From CAWCJL01 sp963795775 (lineage in GTDB: Bacteria; Acidobacteriota; Terriglobia; Terriglobales; Acidobacteriaceae): 64,000 bases of DNA. The stretch lies in assembly GCA_963795775.1 (NCBI GenBank), contig CAWCJL010000004.1, positions 400,658 to 464,657 on the forward strand, read 5' to 3'. Positions 1 to 7,829 of the stretch are shown in pieces; positions within the stretch are counted from its first letter, which is position 1, and each line of letters opens with the position of its first letter. Under the pieces are notes generated by a model. It was not told the origin of the DNA. It saw only the letters and a list, made by a program, of their open reading frames with translations, and searched no databases. Made by a program: the position numbers and the translations under genes.

Positions 1-208
1 TCGCGCCCGCGTCCTTCAGGATCACGGTGAACTCCGTCTTCTCTTCGGCCGGGGCTGCCGCTGCCGCACCCGCACCGCCGGCCACCATCACCGGGGCTGC
101 CGCTGCTGCCGACACGCCAAGACGCTCTTCCAGCTTCTTCACCAGGGCTGCCGCGTCCAGCAGGCTCAACCCAACGATCTGCTCTTCCAACTGCTGCAAG
201 TCTGCCAT
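1..208 (-). CDS. rplL: 50S ribosomal protein L7/L12, 5' part (runs off the window)
   Basis: Reading from 208 downward gives the L7/L12 start MADLQQLEEQIVGLSLLDAA, the alpha-helical dimerisation domain that binds the L10 C-terminal helix. An Ala/Gly/Pro-rich hinge follows, then the beginning of the factor-binding domain (EEKTEFTVILKDAGA). The C-terminal half lies outside the window. L7/L12 forms the flexible ribosomal stalk that recruits translation GTPases. The gene sits 146 nt downstream of rplJ on the same strand, the usual L10-L12 order. Family assignment is firm; only the truncation by the window edge limits it. Confidence 0.95.
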   Translation of the reverse strand, partial: MADLQQLEEQIVGLSLLDAAALVKKLEERLGVSAAAAAPVMVAGGAGAAAAAPAEEKTEFTVILKDAGA

Positions 209-354
209 CGTCTTCTCCACTCCAAACTGAATTTGTCCCTACCCGCCGGCGCCCCGCGCAGAGTGCCGGTTGCCGCGTTCACCCCGAGGTTTCCGATGTG
301 CCCAGACTGACACCCCTCGAGCCTGTTGCGGCGAAAACTGTCCTTCGGCTGCTC

Positions 355-1200
355 CTACTCGACAGCCGTCGATCCCTCGGCCGGCGCTTCCGTTGCTGCC
401 GATGCCGCCTGCGAAGCCTCGCCCGTCTCCGGCTGCGCTGGATCCGCCTCCGGTGCACCGGTCACATCCGGCGCGGCCCCGGGCTCCACGCCCGCGGGAG
501 CCGCATCGGCCGTATCCGGCGTGGTCATTTCCGGGGCCGCCCCGGCTTCCGGGACTGCCGCAGCTTCCGGCGCGGGCGCACTTTCCGGCGCCGCTGGGGT
601 TTCCGGCGCGGCTGCCGCCTGCTCCGGCGCGCTCTGCGCCGGCGCCGCTGCGCCGGCCGACGAAGAAGCCGTACCGCTGAACTTGTTCTGCTCCACCGCC
701 TGGTTCACCACCACCGCGAGATCGCGGCCCGTGGCCGCCAGCACCGTAGCCAGCCGCTGCGCCGGGGCATTGATCAGGAAGAGCAGCTTCGAAAAGAGCT
801 CTTCCTTGCCTGGCATGGTGGCCAACTGCTTGATCTCGTTGACGTCGATGACCCGGCCGTCCACAATGCCCAGCTTGAAGGTGAACTCCGCGTTGTCGTT
901 CACCCAGGTCGAAATCGCCTTGGTCAACGCCACCGGGTCGCCGCTGGTGTAGGCCACGGACGAAACACCCTTCAGCCCCTGGAGCGCCTGCTCCACCTGC
1001 GTACCCTTGGAGGCGCGCGCCGCCAGCTTGTTCTTGAGCACGCGGTACCGGCCGCCGGCTTCACGCACCGTCTTACGCAGCGCAAAGTCCTGCGCCACGG
1101 TCAGCTTGGCAAAAGTGCCGATGATGGCACTTGTCGAGCTCTGCAGTTCGCTCGCCAGCTTTTCTACCTGCTCCGCCTTTTTCGCCTTGCTTACTGCCAT
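355..1200 (-). CDS. rplJ: 50S ribosomal protein L10 with long acidic Ala/Pro-rich C-terminal extension
   Basis: Residues 1 to about 175 match ribosomal protein L10: start MAVSKAKKAEQVEKLASEL, the RVLKNKLAARA segment that contacts 23S rRNA, and the helical tail to which L7/L12 dimers bind. The usual family length is about 165-180 residues. This protein has 281, because a tail of about 100 residues made almost only of Ala, Pro, Glu, Gly and Ser is appended after the stalk-binding helix. The tail has PEAxAAPE-like periodicity and no hydrophobic core, so it is probably disordered. The frame is open and in phase with L10. The gene lies between rplA and rplL, and a leader-like inverted repeat precedes it. 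L10 identity is certain; the role of the tail is unknown. Confidence 0.95.
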   Translation of the reverse strand: MAVSKAKKAEQVEKLASELQSSTSAIIGTFAKLTVAQDFALRKTVREAGGRYRVLKNKLAARASKGTQVEQALQGLKGVSSVAYTSGDPVALTKAISTWVNDNAEFTFKLGIVDGRVIDVNEIKQLATMPGKEELFSKLLFLINAPAQRLATVLAATGRDLAVVVNQAVEQNKFSGTASSSAGAAAPAQSAPEQAAAAPETPAAPESAPAPEAAAVPEAGAAPEMTTPDTADAAPAGVEPGAAPDVTGAPEADPAQPETGEASQAASAATEAPAEGSTAVE

Positions 1201-1312
1201 AGAATCAGCCTCTAGCTTCTAGCTCTTTCGCTCGGGCTCCACCACAGCGGAGCCATCAGCCCATTGGAGCAGCTTGCTAGCGGCTAGAAGCTAGAGCTGC
1301 TCTGGCTGGTCG
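1201..1312 (-). promoter_or_regulatory. L10-leader-like structured region between rplA and rplJ
   Basis: The 112-nt gap contains a perfect 13-bp inverted repeat: 1211-1223 (TCTAGCTTCTAGC) pairs with 1283-1295. It encloses a second stem formed by GGCTCC at 1235-1240 and GGAGCC at 1249-1254. In many bacteria an L10(L12)4-binding leader upstream of rplJ mediates autogenous control. The position and nested stems fit that, but I cannot check the kink-turn consensus by eye, and the outer stem could instead act as an attenuator. Confidence 0.5.
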
Positions 1313-2020
1313 TTATTTCGCGGCCGTCTCCGCCACCGCGTTGTCAAGCGCAATGCCCGGGCCCATGGTCGAGCTCAGCGTGATCCCGCGGATGTACTTC
1401 CCCTTGGCTGCGGAAGGCTTGGCCCGAACCACACTGGTGATCACGGTCATGGCGTTGTCCACCAGCTTCTCCGGCGGAAACGAGATCTTGCCCACCGGCA
1501 CGTGCACCAGCGCCGTCTTATCCGTGCGGAATTCCACCTTACCGGCCTTGATCTCGCGGATGGCCGCGGCCACGTCGGCGGTCACCGTACCCGTCTTGGG
1601 GTTCGGCATCAGGCCGCGGGGGCCCAGGATCTTGCCCAGCCGGCCCACCGAACGCATCATGTCCGGGGTCGCGATCAGCGCATCGAAATCCGTCCAGCTT
1701 TCCTTCTGGATACGCTCGACCAGCTCCTCGCCGCCCACGATATCCGCGCCGGCCGCTTCGGCTTCACGTACACGGTCACCGGAGGCGATCACGGCTACCT
1801 TCTTGGTCTTGCCCAGCCCGTGGGGCAGCACCACCGTGCCGCGCACCATCTGGTCCGCATGCTTGGGGTCCACGCCCAGGCGCAACGTCAGATCGACGGT
1901 CTCATCGAACTTGGCAAACTTGACTTTCTGGAGAAGCGGCACCGCATCCTGCAGGCTATAAGGACGATCTTCCACCTGCGCGCGTGCCTGCGCGACATTC
2001 TTGCTGACTTTTCTAGCCAT
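1313..2020 (-). CDS. rplA: 50S ribosomal protein L1
   Basis: The 235-residue product has the normal L1 length. It shows typical segments: DETVDLTLRLGVDPKHADQM near residue 40, then a GPRGLMPNPKTGTVT motif near 130 that belongs to the RNA-binding core. L1 binds 23S rRNA at the mobile L1 stalk, helps release deacylated tRNA and often represses its own mRNA. It is followed by rplJ and rplL on the same strand. The gene immediately upstream is not rplK, as it is in most bacteria, but a ferric-reductase-like membrane protein gene 168 nt away. The ATG start agrees with the family. Confidence 0.97.
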   Translation of the reverse strand: MARKVSKNVAQARAQVEDRPYSLQDAVPLLQKVKFAKFDETVDLTLRLGVDPKHADQMVRGTVVLPHGLGKTKKVAVIASGDRVREAEAAGADIVGGEELVERIQKESWTDFDALIATPDMMRSVGRLGKILGPRGLMPNPKTGTVTADVAAAIREIKAGKVEFRTDKTALVHVPVGKISFPPEKLVDNAMTVITSVVRAKPSAAKGKYIRGITLSSTMGPGIALDNAVAETAAK

Positions 2021-2188
2021 CTACCCTCGTCTCCCACCGCATCCGGCTACCACTCCGGGCCGTGGTCCTTATGACACGCCTCGCCTGGAGGCGAAGACGC
2101 AGACTCAAGTATGCCGAATTCAGGGCCGCGATGCAAGCATTCTGATGGAGGGCACATGGCACTCACTACTTTCTTCAGATCTACCCTT

Positions 2189-2851
2189 TCACACCGAGGG
2201 CGCCCGGTGCCGCCTCCAAACACCAGCCAATTGCACGCCCGCCGCCACCATCCCAAGCGCCAGAAACACCGCCACCCAGCTCCACATCCGGTTTTCAATC
2301 CGCTGAAACAGCCAGCCATGGAGCACCGTCAGGGCCAGCAGCGGATAACTCCACCGCTGGATTCGCTTCCAGCCCGCGGCCTTGTAGCGGCGGAGCGCCC
2401 AATCGTTGGAGGTGGCCAGCAGCACGACGATCAGAATTGCGGCCGCCAAACCGGTCTCGTTGGCGAAGCCGAACAGATCGTGCCGCACCGGGACCCAGTG
2501 ATGCGATCCGCGCGGGTACACCAGGTAGAGCCACGGCCGGCCGCGCAGGTGCACGTTCCACCCGATCCCCACATGCGCCAGGCCAAGCACACCGGACCAG
2601 ATCCCCAGGTCCCGCCGAAGATCGAGCGACACCGGCGTCCTGCGCCCGGCAAAGGCGCGTACCGGCCCGACGATGAGCGTCGCGGCGAGCCCGCCCAGCC
2701 CCAGGTACGCCGTGACCATGCTGCTTTTCCAGACCAGGTCGCGCCGCGCCGGCAGCAGCAGCCAGATCATCCAGCCCAGCAGTAGGGAAGCCGCCACCAG
2801 GGGAAGATAATGCCGCGTCAGCCGCCTGCGCGCGTCCCGTAGAAATGCCAT
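2189..2851 (-). CDS. ferric-reductase-like / MsrQ-like transmembrane haem protein
   Basis: A 220-residue integral membrane protein with about six hydrophobic segments. Histidines typical of the ferric-reductase-like (YedZ/MsrQ) domain lie inside helices: LAHVGIGWNVH around residue 96 and LTVLHGWLF near 180. Such proteins bind b-type haem and carry electrons across the membrane; MsrQ passes them to the periplasmic methionine sulfoxide reductase MsrP. No msrP-like gene or flavin domain is adjacent. A fused oxidoreductase domain is absent, so the electron acceptor is unknown. The family call is reasonable; the precise MsrQ assignment is not proven. Confidence 0.7.
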   Translation of the reverse strand: MAFLRDARRRLTRHYLPLVAASLLLGWMIWLLLPARRDLVWKSSMVTAYLGLGGLAATLIVGPVRAFAGRRTPVSLDLRRDLGIWSGVLGLAHVGIGWNVHLRGRPWLYLVYPRGSHHWVPVRHDLFGFANETGLAAAILIVVLLATSNDWALRRYKAAGWKRIQRWSYPLLALTVLHGWLFQRIENRMWSWVAVFLALGMVAAGVQLAGVWRRHRAPSV

Positions 2852-2940
2852 TCTCCCTAACCCAATGCGGAATGCTCTGGAAGGCCAGAGCGCATCCGTT
2901 TAGAGGTAGCATAAAGTGAGCAACGCTCCCGAGGACGCCG

Positions 2941-3438
2941 ATGACCCTGCTCGATGCCCCTGCCTACAATGCGGCACGCGCCCGCAAGAGACGCAACCTG
3001 ATCATCGGACTGGTGGTGCTGTTAATCGCCGCCGCAATCTTCGTCTACGTCGCGTGGGACTGGCCCCAGGAGCATCGTGTTAACCAGTTCTTCGCCGCGG
3101 TCGAGCACCAGGACTTCCCCAAAGCCTTCGGCATCTGGAACAACGACCCCAACTGGCAGCAGCATCCCGACAAGTACGCCAAGGCCGGCTACCCCTATGG
3201 CCGCTTCCTGGTGGACTGGAGCCAGTCGGGCGATTACGGCGTCATCACCAGCCACAAAATCCTCTACGCCACCACCTTTGGCAATAGCGTGATCATGGCC
3301 ATTGAGATCAACGGCCGCAAGACGCCCATGACACTGGGCGTGGAACGCAAGACGGAGCTCATCGGCTTTACTCCTTTTGAGCTGACACCGCAAAAGAACG
3401 CGCTCGGCCTCACCTACTGGCAGATCAGCTACCAGTAG
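2941..3438 (+). CDS. hypothetical single-span membrane-anchored protein
   Basis: A 165-residue protein with a basic N-terminus (RARKRRN), one hydrophobic helix at about residues 21-41, then a soluble domain of about 120 residues facing outward by the positive-inside rule. The soluble part has many aromatic residues and the segments HRVNQFFAAVEHQDFPKAFG and KILYATTFGNSVI, which look like a compact alpha/beta fold. Proteins of this shape occur next to housekeeping genes in acidobacteria, but I do not recognise a named family. It is divergent from the ferric-reductase-like gene, with 89 nt between the starts. Confidence 0.7.
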   Translation: MTLLDAPAYNAARARKRRNLIIGLVVLLIAAAIFVYVAWDWPQEHRVNQFFAAVEHQDFPKAFGIWNNDPNWQQHPDKYAKAGYPYGRFLVDWSQSGDYGVITSHKILYATTFGNSVIMAIEINGRKTPMTLGVERKTELIGFTPFELTPQKNALGLTYWQISYQ

Positions 3439-3459
3439 CTCCGCGCGGAAACGCCTGCT

Positions 3460-4671
3460 TCAGAACGGGTGCGCGTCCTCGTGGTAAGGCTGCTTCTCGA
3501 GGGGAAAGTTTCCATCCCCGCGCGCGAAGGCGTGCATCTGTGGTGCGTCAACGCCGCGCAGATTGGCCACCTTCATCCAGGTATCGCGCTTAGGCTCGTG
3601 CGACAGAAACGGCGGCAGCGGCAGCGCCAGGTAGCGGCTCAACGCGAAGACCTGCCCTTCATACAGGCCGCGCAGCTTGGTCAGCCGCAGATGCGCTTCG
3701 CTGTCGGCTCGAAGCTGCAGGCCGGCCAGCGACAGGGTCCGCACCAGGTCGTCGAATTGCGCGTCACTCAACCGCTCCTGCCATCCCGCTGCACCTGCCG
3801 GCTTCGCTTCCAACCCGAACACCAGCAGCAGATCCACGACAGCATGCCGCGCCATGGCAAAGGTAAGCTGCGCCTGTCGCGCGCATCCGGCATCCACCAC
3901 CGACATCAGCAGCGATGAGCTGTCCAGAATCGCGACCAGCGCGCTTAGCCAACTCTGGTTGTCGTGCTGCGAGCGGAAATAGCACAGCAGCGGATACGAA
4001 ATGTGGCTTTCCAGCAGCTCGGCGGCCCAGCGCTCCCACTCGGCCAGCAGGATCGCCAGCGTGTCCAGCCCACCCGGATAAGCATGCCGGAGCAGCAGTT
4101 CGGCCGCAGTCGGGGGAGATCCTGCGCGTCCGTCCAGCAGCGCGATGGTCACTTCGCGCCGGGAAAACGCGCCGTAGAGAACGGGGAGGTAGCCGATGAC
4201 CAGCGCGACGAAACCCAGCCCCATGCCGGCTTCCACCACGATCAGGTCGCGCGCCCAGTGGTTGTGCGGAATCACGTCGCCGAGCCCCAGCGTGAATAGC
4301 GTGGTTCCGCTTACGTAGAGCGCGGTGCGTATTCCGTGGAAGCCCAGCGGGTCGGAAAAGGGCACGCCCAGGCTGTAGTAGAGCAGGCCAAAGCCGAGCA
4401 GCAGCCCGCAGGCCCAGGTCGCAATCAGCAGCAGCAGCGAAAGCGGGCCATAGAAGCTGAGCGCGGTTTCCCGCCTGCGGTTGCCGCGGATTCTGCCCGC
4501 GACCGCGCACCACAGGCTCCAGGTGGTGACATAGAAAACGCGCGTCAGCCGCAGCTTTCCTGTTGCCCGGCGCGGCAGAATCACCGTTTCGAAAGCGTCA
4601 AGAAGAACCACGCCAATGGCCAGCAGGCCGGCTATAAGGGTGAGGGTCGGCACGCTCTCATTGTGCGGCAC
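3460..4671 (-). CDS. two-transmembrane-type ion channel protein (potassium channel-like)
   Basis: A 403-residue protein. Three to four hydrophobic helices fill the first 160 residues. A pore-loop signature TLFTLGLGD, near residue 130, corresponds to the selectivity filter TxGxGD of ion-channel (Ion_trans_2) proteins. It is followed by another helix (GLGFVALVIGYLPVLYGAF). The remaining 230 residues are cytosolic, mostly helical and rich in Leu/Ala, with no recognisable RCK/TrkA domain. The filter TLGLGD differs slightly from TVGYGD, so ion preference is uncertain. The gene is convergent with the preceding + strand gene and its 3' end lies 21 nt away. Channel-like architecture is clear; substrate is inference. 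Confidence 0.8.
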   Translation of the reverse strand: MPHNESVPTLTLIAGLLAIGVVLLDAFETVILPRRATGKLRLTRVFYVTTWSLWCAVAGRIRGNRRRETALSFYGPLSLLLLIATWACGLLLGFGLLYYSLGVPFSDPLGFHGIRTALYVSGTTLFTLGLGDVIPHNHWARDLIVVEAGMGLGFVALVIGYLPVLYGAFSRREVTIALLDGRAGSPPTAAELLLRHAYPGGLDTLAILLAEWERWAAELLESHISYPLLCYFRSQHDNQSWLSALVAILDSSSLLMSVVDAGCARQAQLTFAMARHAVVDLLLVFGLEAKPAGAAGWQERLSDAQFDDLVRTLSLAGLQLRADSEAHLRLTKLRGLYEGQVFALSRYLALPLPPFLSHEPKRDTWMKVANLRGVDAPQMHAFARGDGNFPLEKQPYHEDAHPF

Positions 4672-4866
4672 GGGGATAGGCTCCGGCCAGCGATTCCGCT
4701 ATCAGGCGAGCACGCCGGTCGGCATCACGCGAGTTCGGCTGCCATGGAGCCGGCGGCTGCGCTCGGAAAACTCGTTGCCCAGAACCTCCTCCCATTGCGC
4801 ATCTATAACAGGCAGACTGCCCCCAATGCCCGGGCGAAGAGGCTGGACACGAAAGGAAACCACCGC

Positions 4867-5190
4867 ATGGGATTTGATCAGTATCACGAGCCGGCGAACG
4901 AACTCTCGCAGGAAACTCGCACCTTTGCCCGCATCATCGCCTCGCTGACCGAGGAAGCCGAAGCGATCAACTGGTACGAACAGCGCATCTCCGTCGAGAA
5001 GAACTCCGACGCCAAGGCCATCATGACCGCTGCGCAGCAGGAGGAATTCAAGCATTTCGGCATGGATCTGGAATTTCTGCTGCGCAATAAACCGAAGTGG
5101 AAGGCCGCGCTGCAGCAGATCCTGTTCCAATCGGGCGATATCGTCGAGCTTGGCGAAAAGGGCGAACATGCCGAGGAGAAGGCGGGCTGA
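4867..5190 (+). CDS. encapsulated-ferritin-family (EncFtn-like) protein, without adjacent encapsulin
   Basis: A 107-residue protein with the half-ferritin pattern of the EncFtn family. E30, W36 and Y37 lie in EEAEAINWYEQR, and E60 and H63 in QEEFKHFG, matching the Glu, Trp-Tyr and ExxH positions that form the di-iron ferroxidase site between two subunits. Known family members oxidise Fe(II) and are usually cargo of an encapsulin nanocompartment, addressed by a short C-terminal peptide. Here the C-terminus is hydrophilic (GEKGEHAEEKAG) and lacks a recognisable targeting peptide. No encapsulin gene lies within 20 kb on either side. The ATG at 4867 gives the family start; upstream in-frame sequence is antisense to the channel gene. 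Confidence 0.8.
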   Translation: MGFDQYHEPANELSQETRTFARIIASLTEEAEAINWYEQRISVEKNSDAKAIMTAAQQEEFKHFGMDLEFLLRNKPKWKAALQQILFQSGDIVELGEKGEHAEEKAG

Positions 5191-5292
5191 CGGGCCCTGT
5201 TTGCCGGGCGGGGAGGGGGTTGATCGCTCTCGCTTGCTGGGTGCGCAGGCAGGTTCGCGTTGATAGAGATCACGCGCAGGCGCACCCGAAGC

Positions 5293-5323
5293 TGTCATTC
5301 TGAGCGCAGCGAAGAATCCAGTC
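5293..5323. repeat. dispersed intergenic motif (TCATTCTGAGCG...GAAGAATCC type)
   Basis: The 171-nt gap between two genes contains a sequence beginning GTCATTCTGAGCGCAGCGAA and ending GAATCCAGTC. From general knowledge, motifs of this type are repeated in intergenic DNA of acidobacteria and some other phyla. Only one full copy is visible in this window; a partial echo (TGAGCGCAGCGGAACG) occurs near 48965. Confidence 0.4.
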
Positions 5324-5362
5324 AGAAACCGGCTCGCACGCGCAGCGAATCCAAGCCGCACA

Positions 5363-6271
5363 CTAATGCGGAATCGCCAACTCCGCCGCGGCACCCGCGC
5401 CGATAATCGCAATCTCCGGCGATTCCGCGATGATCTCCAGGCTGTAGCTCTGCAGCGGGCTCATCTTCACCATGTCCCACAGGTACTGCTTCAGCAGCGA
5501 CAGGTCGAGCATCCCGATATCCATGCCGGTGAAGTAAAAGCGCCCGGGGCCGTCCAGATGAATCGAGGTCGCCGTTGCCGCTGCCAGTGCGCGGTGCCAG
5601 CGCTTCACAAAGTTCGCGCAGCGGGCATCGCCCCGCTTCGCATTCGCGAACACCTCGTCCGGCTCCATATCCAGAAAGCGCAGCCGCATCGCGCGATGCC
5701 CCATGATGCCTTCCAGGTGCCCTACACCGCCGCAGCCGCAATAGGTCTCCTTGGGGTCCAGCGACACCACGGTGTGGCCGCCCTCAAACGGGCTTTCCAC
5801 GTCCGGGTAGCGGCCGAAGCCGATGCCATTGCCGAGAGTCCAGACGCGCACCACCTTATCCAGTTGTCCGCGTGTCGCGGCCAGCCCGGCGGCGACTGCG
5901 TCGGCGTCGTTGAAGAGGCTTACCGGCGCGTTCAGTCCCCGCTCCCGCAGCGTGTTGCTGATCGTCTCCTGCACGCGCGCACCTTTGAGTTGCGGCAGGT
6001 TCGGCGAATCTTCCACCACGCCGTTGCCCATTATCCCAGGCACCGCAATCCCGATGGCATCCACCTCCTTGCCGGAAGGCTGCAGGTCCGTGATCAGGTC
6101 GCAGATCACATCGCACAACGGGCCTGCGGGCAGATCGATAAGCCCGTGCTCCTGCTCCGGATCATCAGGGTTCGGCGGAGGATACTGCCGGATTCCGCCG
6201 GCGAGCTGATGCTCCTCAATCCTCCCGGCGACGATGTTGGCCGTCATCACAACCCCGATGCTTGTGCCCAT
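5363..6271 (-). CDS. ROK-family sugar kinase / glucokinase-like protein
   Basis: A 302-residue protein of the ASKHA fold. It contains the ROK zinc signature in ETYCGCGGVGHLEGIMG (about residues 173-190), the segment AIGIAVPGIMGNGVVEDSPN for sugar binding, and NDADAVAAG, which carries the catalytic Asp. The N-terminal phosphate loop is weak: GTSIGVVMTANIVAGRI instead of the usual DxGGTxxxxA. It may therefore be a divergent kinase, and it lacks a repressor DNA-binding domain. It lies 25 nt downstream of sthA on the same strand and probably shares its transcript. Confidence 0.8.
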   Translation of the reverse strand: MGTSIGVVMTANIVAGRIEEHQLAGGIRQYPPPNPDDPEQEHGLIDLPAGPLCDVICDLITDLQPSGKEVDAIGIAVPGIMGNGVVEDSPNLPQLKGARVQETISNTLRERGLNAPVSLFNDADAVAAGLAATRGQLDKVVRVWTLGNGIGFGRYPDVESPFEGGHTVVSLDPKETYCGCGGVGHLEGIMGHRAMRLRFLDMEPDEVFANAKRGDARCANFVKRWHRALAAATATSIHLDGPGRFYFTGMDIGMLDLSLLKQYLWDMVKMSPLQSYSLEIIAESPEIAIIGAGAAAELAIPH

Positions 6272-6296
6272 ACTTCCTTCTTTCAGTCCCGATCTT

Positions 6297-7700
6297 TCAA
6301 TCGCCGAATCGTCCCAGACGATTGATGCCGTTGTACGCCGCCGTCTTGTAAGCTTCGGCCAGCGTGGGATAGTTGAATACCGTGTCGATGAAGTAGTCCA
6401 GCGTGCCGCCCAGCGCCATCACCGCCTGGCCGATGTGCAGCAGCTCACTGGCGCCCTCGCCGATGATGTGCACGCCCAGCAGATGGCGTGTCTGGCGGTG
6501 AAAGATGATCTTGAGCCGGCCCGTGGTGTCACCGCGAATCTGCCCGCGCGCAATCTCCCGGTAATAGGCCACACCGACTTCGTAGGGCACGTCCTCGTCC
6601 GTGAGCTGCTCCTCGGTCTTGCCGATGAACGAGATCTCGGGAATGGTGTAAATGCCGTAAGGATAGAAGCTCGGGTTCGACTGCACGGCATTGTCATTGA
6701 AGGCGCGCGCCGCCGCAATCCGGCCCTGTTCCATCGACACCGAAGCCAGGCTGGGGAAGCCGATCACGTCGCCAACGGCAAAGATATTCGGCGTCTTGGT
6801 GCGGTAATCCTTATCTACCGGAATGCGTCCGCGCCCATCGGCTTCAATGCCGGCATTGGCCAGGTCGAGCGCATCCACGTTGCCCGAGCGGCCTACGGCG
6901 TAGAGCAGGGCATCGCCGGAAATGCGCTTCTTGCTTTCGAGATTCGCTACTACGCCGGCGCCGTCCGGCAACTCTTCCACGCTCTCCACCTCTTCGGCCA
7001 GCCGCATGGTCACGCGGCTGTCGCGGAGGTGATAGCTCAGTGCTTCCACAATCTCCTGGTCGGCAAACTCCAGCAGCTTGGCGCGCTTTTCAATCAGCGT
7101 CACGCGCACGCCCAGCGCCGCGAACATTGAGGTGTACTCCACCCCGATCACGCCGCCGCCCACCACAATCATGGTGCGCGGCAGCGTCGGCAGGTTCAGC
7201 ACCTGGTCGCTGTTCACGATGTTGCGCCCGTTGATCGGCACTTTGGGCGAATAGGCCGGCCGCGTTCCGGTGGCGATGATCACCTTCTGCGCTTCGTAGA
7301 TCTGCGGCGACGCGCCGTCCTCGGCTACCCGGATATGGGTCGGGTCCGCGAAGCTCGCGGTGCCGTACAGCACATCCACTCCGTTCCGGGAAAGCTGCGC
7401 CTCGGTGACGTCCACCTCGGTCTTGATCACGTGCTGGACGCGGAAGGCCAGGTCGGCCATCGTGATCCGCTCCTTCACGCGATAGTTCATCCCGTAGATG
7501 GTGCGGTAGTTATAGCCGGACAGGTGGAGCACGGCCTCGCGCATCGTCTTGCTCGGGATGGTGCCGGTGTTGATACACACACCGCCGACACTGCGCATGC
7601 GCTCCACCACAGCGACCTTCTTACCCTGCTTGGTGGCGAAGATCGCACCCCGCTGGCCGGCAGGTCCTGAACCGATAATGATGAGGTCGTAGGTTTGCAT
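6297..7700 (-). CDS. sthA: soluble pyridine nucleotide transhydrogenase (Si-specific)
   Basis: A 467-residue flavoprotein of the pyridine nucleotide-disulfide oxidoreductase family. An FAD-binding GSGPAGQRGA lies near residue 10, a second nucleotide-binding GGGVIGVEY near 180, and the C-terminal dimerisation domain runs from about 345. The redox-site region reads GGVCINTGTIPSK. The second active-site Cys of lipoamide dehydrogenases is replaced by Thr, as expected for SthA. The enzyme interconverts NADPH + NAD+ with NADP+ + NADH in the cytosol. The ROK-like kinase gene follows closely downstream. Confidence 0.92.
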   Translation of the reverse strand: MQTYDLIIIGSGPAGQRGAIFATKQGKKVAVVERMRSVGGVCINTGTIPSKTMREAVLHLSGYNYRTIYGMNYRVKERITMADLAFRVQHVIKTEVDVTEAQLSRNGVDVLYGTASFADPTHIRVAEDGASPQIYEAQKVIIATGTRPAYSPKVPINGRNIVNSDQVLNLPTLPRTMIVVGGGVIGVEYTSMFAALGVRVTLIEKRAKLLEFADQEIVEALSYHLRDSRVTMRLAEEVESVEELPDGAGVVANLESKKRISGDALLYAVGRSGNVDALDLANAGIEADGRGRIPVDKDYRTKTPNIFAVGDVIGFPSLASVSMEQGRIAAARAFNDNAVQSNPSFYPYGIYTIPEISFIGKTEEQLTDEDVPYEVGVAYYREIARGQIRGDTTGRLKIIFHRQTRHLLGVHIIGEGASELLHIGQAVMALGGTLDYFIDTVFNYPTLAEAYKTAAYNGINRLGRFGD

Positions 7701-7829
7701 TCTCTACCAGCAAGGGTACGCGAATCTCTGGAAGGCCGCCTATGCCAATTGGAGTAACAACGGCGTCGCCCTCCGCGCATCCGGTGGCCTGCGGCATGCG
7801 AGCGGGCGACGCACATACACTCGACTAGG

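Noticed and set aside
298..1215. Long plus-strand frames opposite rplJ and rplA
   Set aside because: They are antisense to certain ribosomal protein genes, have Arg/Pro-rich composition typical of GC-rich shadows, and show no family motif.
4336..5190. A 284-codon frame including the EncFtn-like protein
   Set aside because: The first 177 codons are antisense to the channel gene; the family start is the ATG at 4867.
7701..7829. TPP riboswitch before thiE
   Set aside because: The thi-box sequence CTGAGA...ACC-type core is not present in this 129-nt gap.
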